A stretch of DNA of 64,000 bases, taken from assembly GCA_016584305.1 (NCBI GenBank), contig JACEEZ010003521.1, positions 39,569 through 103,568 of the forward strand. The letters run 5' to 3'. Source of the stretch: Chionoecetes opilio (taxonomy: Eukaryota > Arthropoda > Malacostraca > Decapoda > Majidae). A model generated the notes under the pieces. That model saw only the letters and a program-made list of their open reading frames with translations. It was not told where the DNA came from and did not search any database. Positions 60,870-64,000 of this stretch are shown here, one piece after another (position 1 is the first letter of the stretch; each line of letters begins with the position of its first letter). Made by a program: the position numbers and the translations under genes.

Positions 60870-61218
60870 TAAAAGCTAATGGAAAGTAAAGAATGTGAGA
60901 AAAGCCCCGGTCCAGATGAGTGTTGAATTGGATAATGAAGAGTGCAGTAACCAATAGCAGGAAAGTTACATATTGTAATTGAGAGTTTCACTCAAAAGAG
61001 AGCAGAGTCCCGTTTGATTGGAAAAGAGCACATATTTGTGCCAATTCACAAAGGAGGAGACAAAGAAGAACCATTAAATTACAGTCAGATATCATTAACA
61101 AGCATAGTGGGCAAAAACTGTGTGAAAAAATTGTGAAGGACAGACATGATTGAAATATTGGAAGAGCAACACGAACTCGCAGGTGGCCCGTTTGTATTTA
61201 GAGGAGGAATGTCATGTA
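60870..61218 (+). pseudogene. Jockey-like LINE reverse transcriptase, first part
   Basis: Text SPGPDE (about 60,905), FDWKRAHI (about 61,015), HKGGDKEEPLNY (about 61,045) and LTSIVGKLCEKIVKD-like (about 61,095) are reverse transcriptase blocks upstream of the catalytic palm. Frameshifts are frequent. It stops at the fingers block (FVFRGGM) where a TIR element is inserted. Confidence 0.8.
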
Positions 61219-61736
61219 CAGGTTGAAGTTCCCAAACTCCGGTAAAAAAAAAAAAACAAAAAAAAAAAAACATTCCCAGATCTCGGCAACACCCAAAACT
61301 CTGCTACATGGTTCCGGATTTTCCAAAACACGGCAGAACACCCCAAAACCCCTTCGCGTGTTTTTGCCGGGTCGGAGGCCGCTAGGGTTGCCACCACACT
61401 AGGCCGCTTGGTTTCTCCCCGCCGATTTGTTTTTGTTGTTAATTGTGTCATTGGTGTTTGTGACTGTAAGTTGTGTACACTGTTATTTTGTTGTAATTAT
61501 ACAGGTCTGTTATTGGTATTATGGCTTCCCAAACTCCAGGAACACCTACTGGTGAAGTGGGAAAAGAAAGGAATAACAATGTGTTAATATTTCTGAGAAA
61601 CTTGACATTTTGAAAGAAGTTGGAATGGAAGCTTTTTTTCCTCCCGCCTTAATATATTCTAAGTTTCTAAAAGTCGGAAATTCCATTACTCGGCTCGCGC
61701 TGGTCCTAGGTTGCCGAGTTTGGGAACTTCACCTGT
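61219..61736. mobile_element. TA-flanked TIR element, TIR CAGGTTGAAGTTCCCAAACT
   Basis: The left end CAGGTTGAAGTTCCCAAACT and the right end reversed CAGGTGAAGTTCCCAAACTC have TA at 61,217-61,218 and 61,737-61,738. It splits the LINE reverse transcriptase between consecutive motifs, which confirms its limits. No transposase is seen. Confidence 0.85.
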
Positions 61737-62030
61737 TACAACGAATTGATTAAGTTTTACTCCGAGAGTGATCGGTGACACAGAAAGGAGAGGGGTGGGT
61801 CGATTTGCATTATATGTACTTGGACCTAAAGAAGGCATTTGACAGAGGTACCGTCATAAGAGACTGCTCTGGAAGCTAGACATTAGGAGGGATTGAAGGG
61901 TGTTTGCTGAAGTGGATGAAAGACTTTTTGAGCAACAGAGAGATGAGAAACAGTAATAAAGTCAAAGTCAGAATGTTGGCATTGTGATAAGTGAGTTCCT
62001 CAAGGATCAGTATTGGCCCCAGTGAGTTCT
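61737..62030 (+). pseudogene. Jockey-like LINE reverse transcriptase, second part
   Basis: Resumes with ELIKFYS-like text and YLDLKKAFD (about 61,818-61,845; motif A with catalytic Asp), then LLKWMKDFLSNREMR (about 61,905) and degraded SSSRISIG (the PQGS region) near 61,995. The YADD block is lost before the AT tract. Confidence 0.82.
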
Positions 62031-62126
62031 TGGGCCATAAGACCACTGTAACCTGGGCCTGACTGCGCACGTAATTATCGGTCCTGTCGCACAAGGGCCT
62101 GAAGTCGGAGGGCCGCTCGGAATTCA

Positions 62127-62151
62127 TATATTATATATATATATTTATATA

Positions 62152-62214
<63 letters not shown>
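62127..62214. repeat. (AT)n microsatellite
   Basis: Continuous AT/TA dinucleotides with a few TTTATAAT interruptions. Confidence 0.95.
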
Positions 62215-62217
<3 letters not shown>

Positions 62218-62439
62218 GCGCCGGCGTTTAGAAAGGGAGCTAAGCGCCATTCTCTTGAAAATTGCTTTTTTGGTACCAATCGACGCGTTTCACATGCTCA
62301 ATCCATTGGTGTCCCTTAGCACCTCATAGCTCCCAAGCTGTAAGGCTGAGAATTGATCTTTCAGAACATTCATTAGCAATGGCACTCTTTTTTTCCAGCC
62401 TCTTTTCAAGTGTGTTTTATGTCCCGCAGTCTGCATGAA

Positions 62440-62549
62440 TTCACTTTCTAAGCTTGCGAGCTGCGGCCCACCAATGAAGAATGCAGCGTGTGCGCCGCGG
62501 CGTTCTCATTGGGCTCGCGCTGCCACCCTCACCACCCACGCTCCGCAAT
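62440..62549 (+). promoter_or_regulatory. CpG-dense candidate promoter with two opposed CCAAT boxes
   Basis: The segment holds about ten CpGs within 75 nt in otherwise AT-rich DNA. CCACCAATGAAG (about 62,469) and CTCATTGG (about 62,503) are two NF-Y-type CCAAT boxes facing each other. No TATA box at a proper distance. It would suit a TATA-less housekeeping promoter for the exon that follows. Confidence 0.35.
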
Positions 62550-62627
62550 ATGGCAGCTTTAAACAGATGTCAGGTTCGGAACGTCTCCTGCTATACTTGC
62601 GCTAATTCTCCAATTTTCTCCCAAAGA
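62550..62627 (+). CDS. Candidate first coding exon of a host gene
   Basis: ATG at 62,550 opens 26 codons (MAALNRCQVRNVSCYTCANS, then PIFSQR) ending at a consensus GTAAGT donor (62,628-62,633), phase 0. There are no acidic residues and three arginines with small and hydroxyl residues, as in a mitochondrial presequence. It lies just downstream of the CpG-rich CCAAT pair. The next exon is not in the window. A run of 26 open codons can occur by chance; the combination of promoter-like context, start and donor is what supports it. No family is recognised. Confidence 0.33.
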
Positions 62628-62633
62628 GTAAGT

Positions 62634-63324
62634 AAACTGCAATAAAATCCTTTTTATAATATAGACATCGGCAGGAAGGTTTTTGGGGTATAAAGTTTTC
62701 ATATGGTATTAGTGCATATTGATGGGGAAAGTGGTGGTGTGTCGGTTGTGACGCTAATGCGCTGACCATATAGACCACAATAGACCACAATTATACCACA
62801 CATGACCAATACTAGAGGGGACATGGGCCTGTGTGGAGTAGGGGGGAGGCCCGAGGAGTGCTGCTTGCAAGTTTTCATACAATGCCTTAGCTGCGTAGCT
62901 GAAGCTCATCTTGGAAAAGCGTCACCCTCATTAATGTCCAAGAATTTTGTGCTTTTACTGTCTAGTACCGAGTGAAATCCTATGAATTTATTATTTAAAC
63001 ACAGTTTACTGGGACGTTTTGGAAACATTTATGAGACGGTAAGTGGTTTACTGGGTGTAAAGTGGTCGTAAAATGCCTTCGGACTTCCGGGCGATGCCCT
63101 GTGATTCATTTTAATGGTAAGAAAATAGGTTAAAACCCTTTCACGCCGAAAAGTTTTAATAGTTTGTTTCGGCCACGTGCGACATCAGTCTGGGGGCTCT
63201 CTAACGAGGCTGCGCGTAATAGCCGACTCTGCGGCGAATGTTTTGGTTATTTAATCAATTTTCACACAACCACGATTATTCTTTTTTCCTGGCATTTTAT
63301 AAAATTATATCGTTGGTTTCGCAG
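62634..63324. other. Intron-like AT-rich DNA, no feature
   Basis: If the exon before is real, this is its first intron. No repeat or gene was recognised. Confidence 0.45.
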
Positions 63325-63570
63325 ATATTATTCTGCCTTATGAAAGACAAAAATAACAAGAATACATGTAAATAGCGGAGTTTTTACGACTAGAAAAAAC
63401 ATTGAGTAAAAGAAGAAATAAGAAATATTTACGTTCACCACATTCGTAGCTCGATATTCCTGAGTCAACTTTGTATGGCTTATATGCCAATAAGAGCGGA
63501 ATTTTATGAGGATTCCCAACTCTACCATTAGAATTTTCATATGGCCAGTAGTTCTTGAGAAAATCTTAGA
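63325..63570. repeat. Interspersed repeat shared with the palindrome core
   Basis: Shares AGCGGAGTTT, AACATTGAGTAA, TTCGTAGCTCGA and CATATGGCC with 27,030-27,260 and its mirror at 28,990-29,220. Diverged, non-coding. Confidence 0.75.
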
Positions 63571-63659
63571 AAGATTCTGATGAGATGAGAAAAGATGAGA
63601 AAAGGTCCTTGATAAAAATTTTTTACACCGTAAAAAAGTAGGCATGCTCTTTTTACCAT

Positions 63660-63960
63660 TTTTTATGTTAAAAAACCGAGTGTATTGCCATTATGATTTT
63701 TTTTGTAACGGTAGAAATAGGGTCATGTAATTTTTAAAACTTTTTCGGTGAAAAAACCGTTGTAAATGTTGTTATAAAAAATATTAATTAATATTTGTAC
63801 GGGTAAAAAAAACATTTTGATGGTCTTATAAAAAGTTTTTAAACCGTCAAGACAAATATGCATGTTATTTTTTATAAAAATTTGATTATGTGTAAAAAAC
63901 CAGTGCCATTCCCATTATGTTTTTTTTTTTTATGGTAGAAAATAGGTTGTGGAATAACAA
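63660..63960. repeat. AT-rich tandem repeat, ~223-bp period
   Basis: TAAAAAACCGAGTGTATTGC / CCATTATGATTTTTTT (63,670) recurs as TAAAAAACCAGTGCCATTCC / CCATTATGTTTTTT (63,893). About 1.3 units are visible before the window ends. Confidence 0.65.
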
Positions 63961-64000
63961 AAATTGTGAAAAGGTACCTAACCTTTATAACCTTGATTAA

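Noticed and set aside
1..64000. Viral insertion or bacterial contamination
   Set aside because: No capsid, envelope, polymerase or operon-like gene sets are seen; everything recognisable is eukaryotic mobile DNA.

Overview
Organism and character. This is eukaryotic, repeat-dense, AT-rich DNA with spliceosomal introns, long (GT)n/(AT)n tracts, tRNA-derived SINEs, three LINE families, a hAT transposon, a DIRS-like fragment and many TA-flanked pogo/Tigger-like MITEs. The mix suggests an arthropod, most likely a decapod crustacean; this rests on remembered family resemblance and was not searched. No bacterial-style operons, rRNA, viral genes or CRISPR arrays are seen. Only one weak candidate host exon is present (62,550-62,627). 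Dominant structure. Positions 1-28,129 and 28,141-56,412 are two arms of one huge palindrome around an 11-nt spacer at 28,130-28,140; paired positions sum to about 56,200-56,410. Every element of the left arm recurs reversed on the right. The arms share inactivating lesions but also carry many private 1-nt indels, so the duplication is very recent or is a fold-back read or assembly artefact. The outer end of the palindrome may lie left of the window. Layout of one arm, left to right: an RTE-like LINE fragment and (GT)n (1-570); MITEs, one holding a LINE tail (583-1,433); a hairpin element (1,649-1,808); a jockey/CR1-like LINE with an 882-codon ORF (2,162-5,055) directly downstream of a tRNA-SINE (5,055-5,388); a hAT transposon starting at 5,734. 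The hAT transposase gene has an intron, and that intron contains a 14.6-kb unit bounded by about 78-bp terminal inverted repeats (7,457-22,047). The unit carries a broken gene of about 1,560 codons (13,079 to 8,402, minus strand) of a multicopy metazoan family that I recognise but cannot name. It also holds a DIRS-type RNase H/tyrosine-recombinase remnant (20,160-21,985, plus strand) cut off at the right TIR, and three TA-flanked insertions that contain satellites and SINEs. The second hAT exon follows (22,247-22,563), then a MITE with a 156-bp minisatellite and a poorly recognised region up to the axis. Unpaired tail (56,413-64,000). A jockey-like LINE (56,805-62,030) is split by a nearly full-length RTE-like LINE on the other strand and by a small TIR element. 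It is followed by (AT)n, a CpG-dense stretch with two opposed CCAAT boxes and a short open exon with a GTAAGT donor, then AT-rich repeats. How it fits together. Nearly all coding sequence is mobile-element derived and broken. The most interesting candidate system is the TIR-bounded unit: its long protein could be the transposase of a poorly described transposon group. The palindrome must be authenticated before any biology is built on it.
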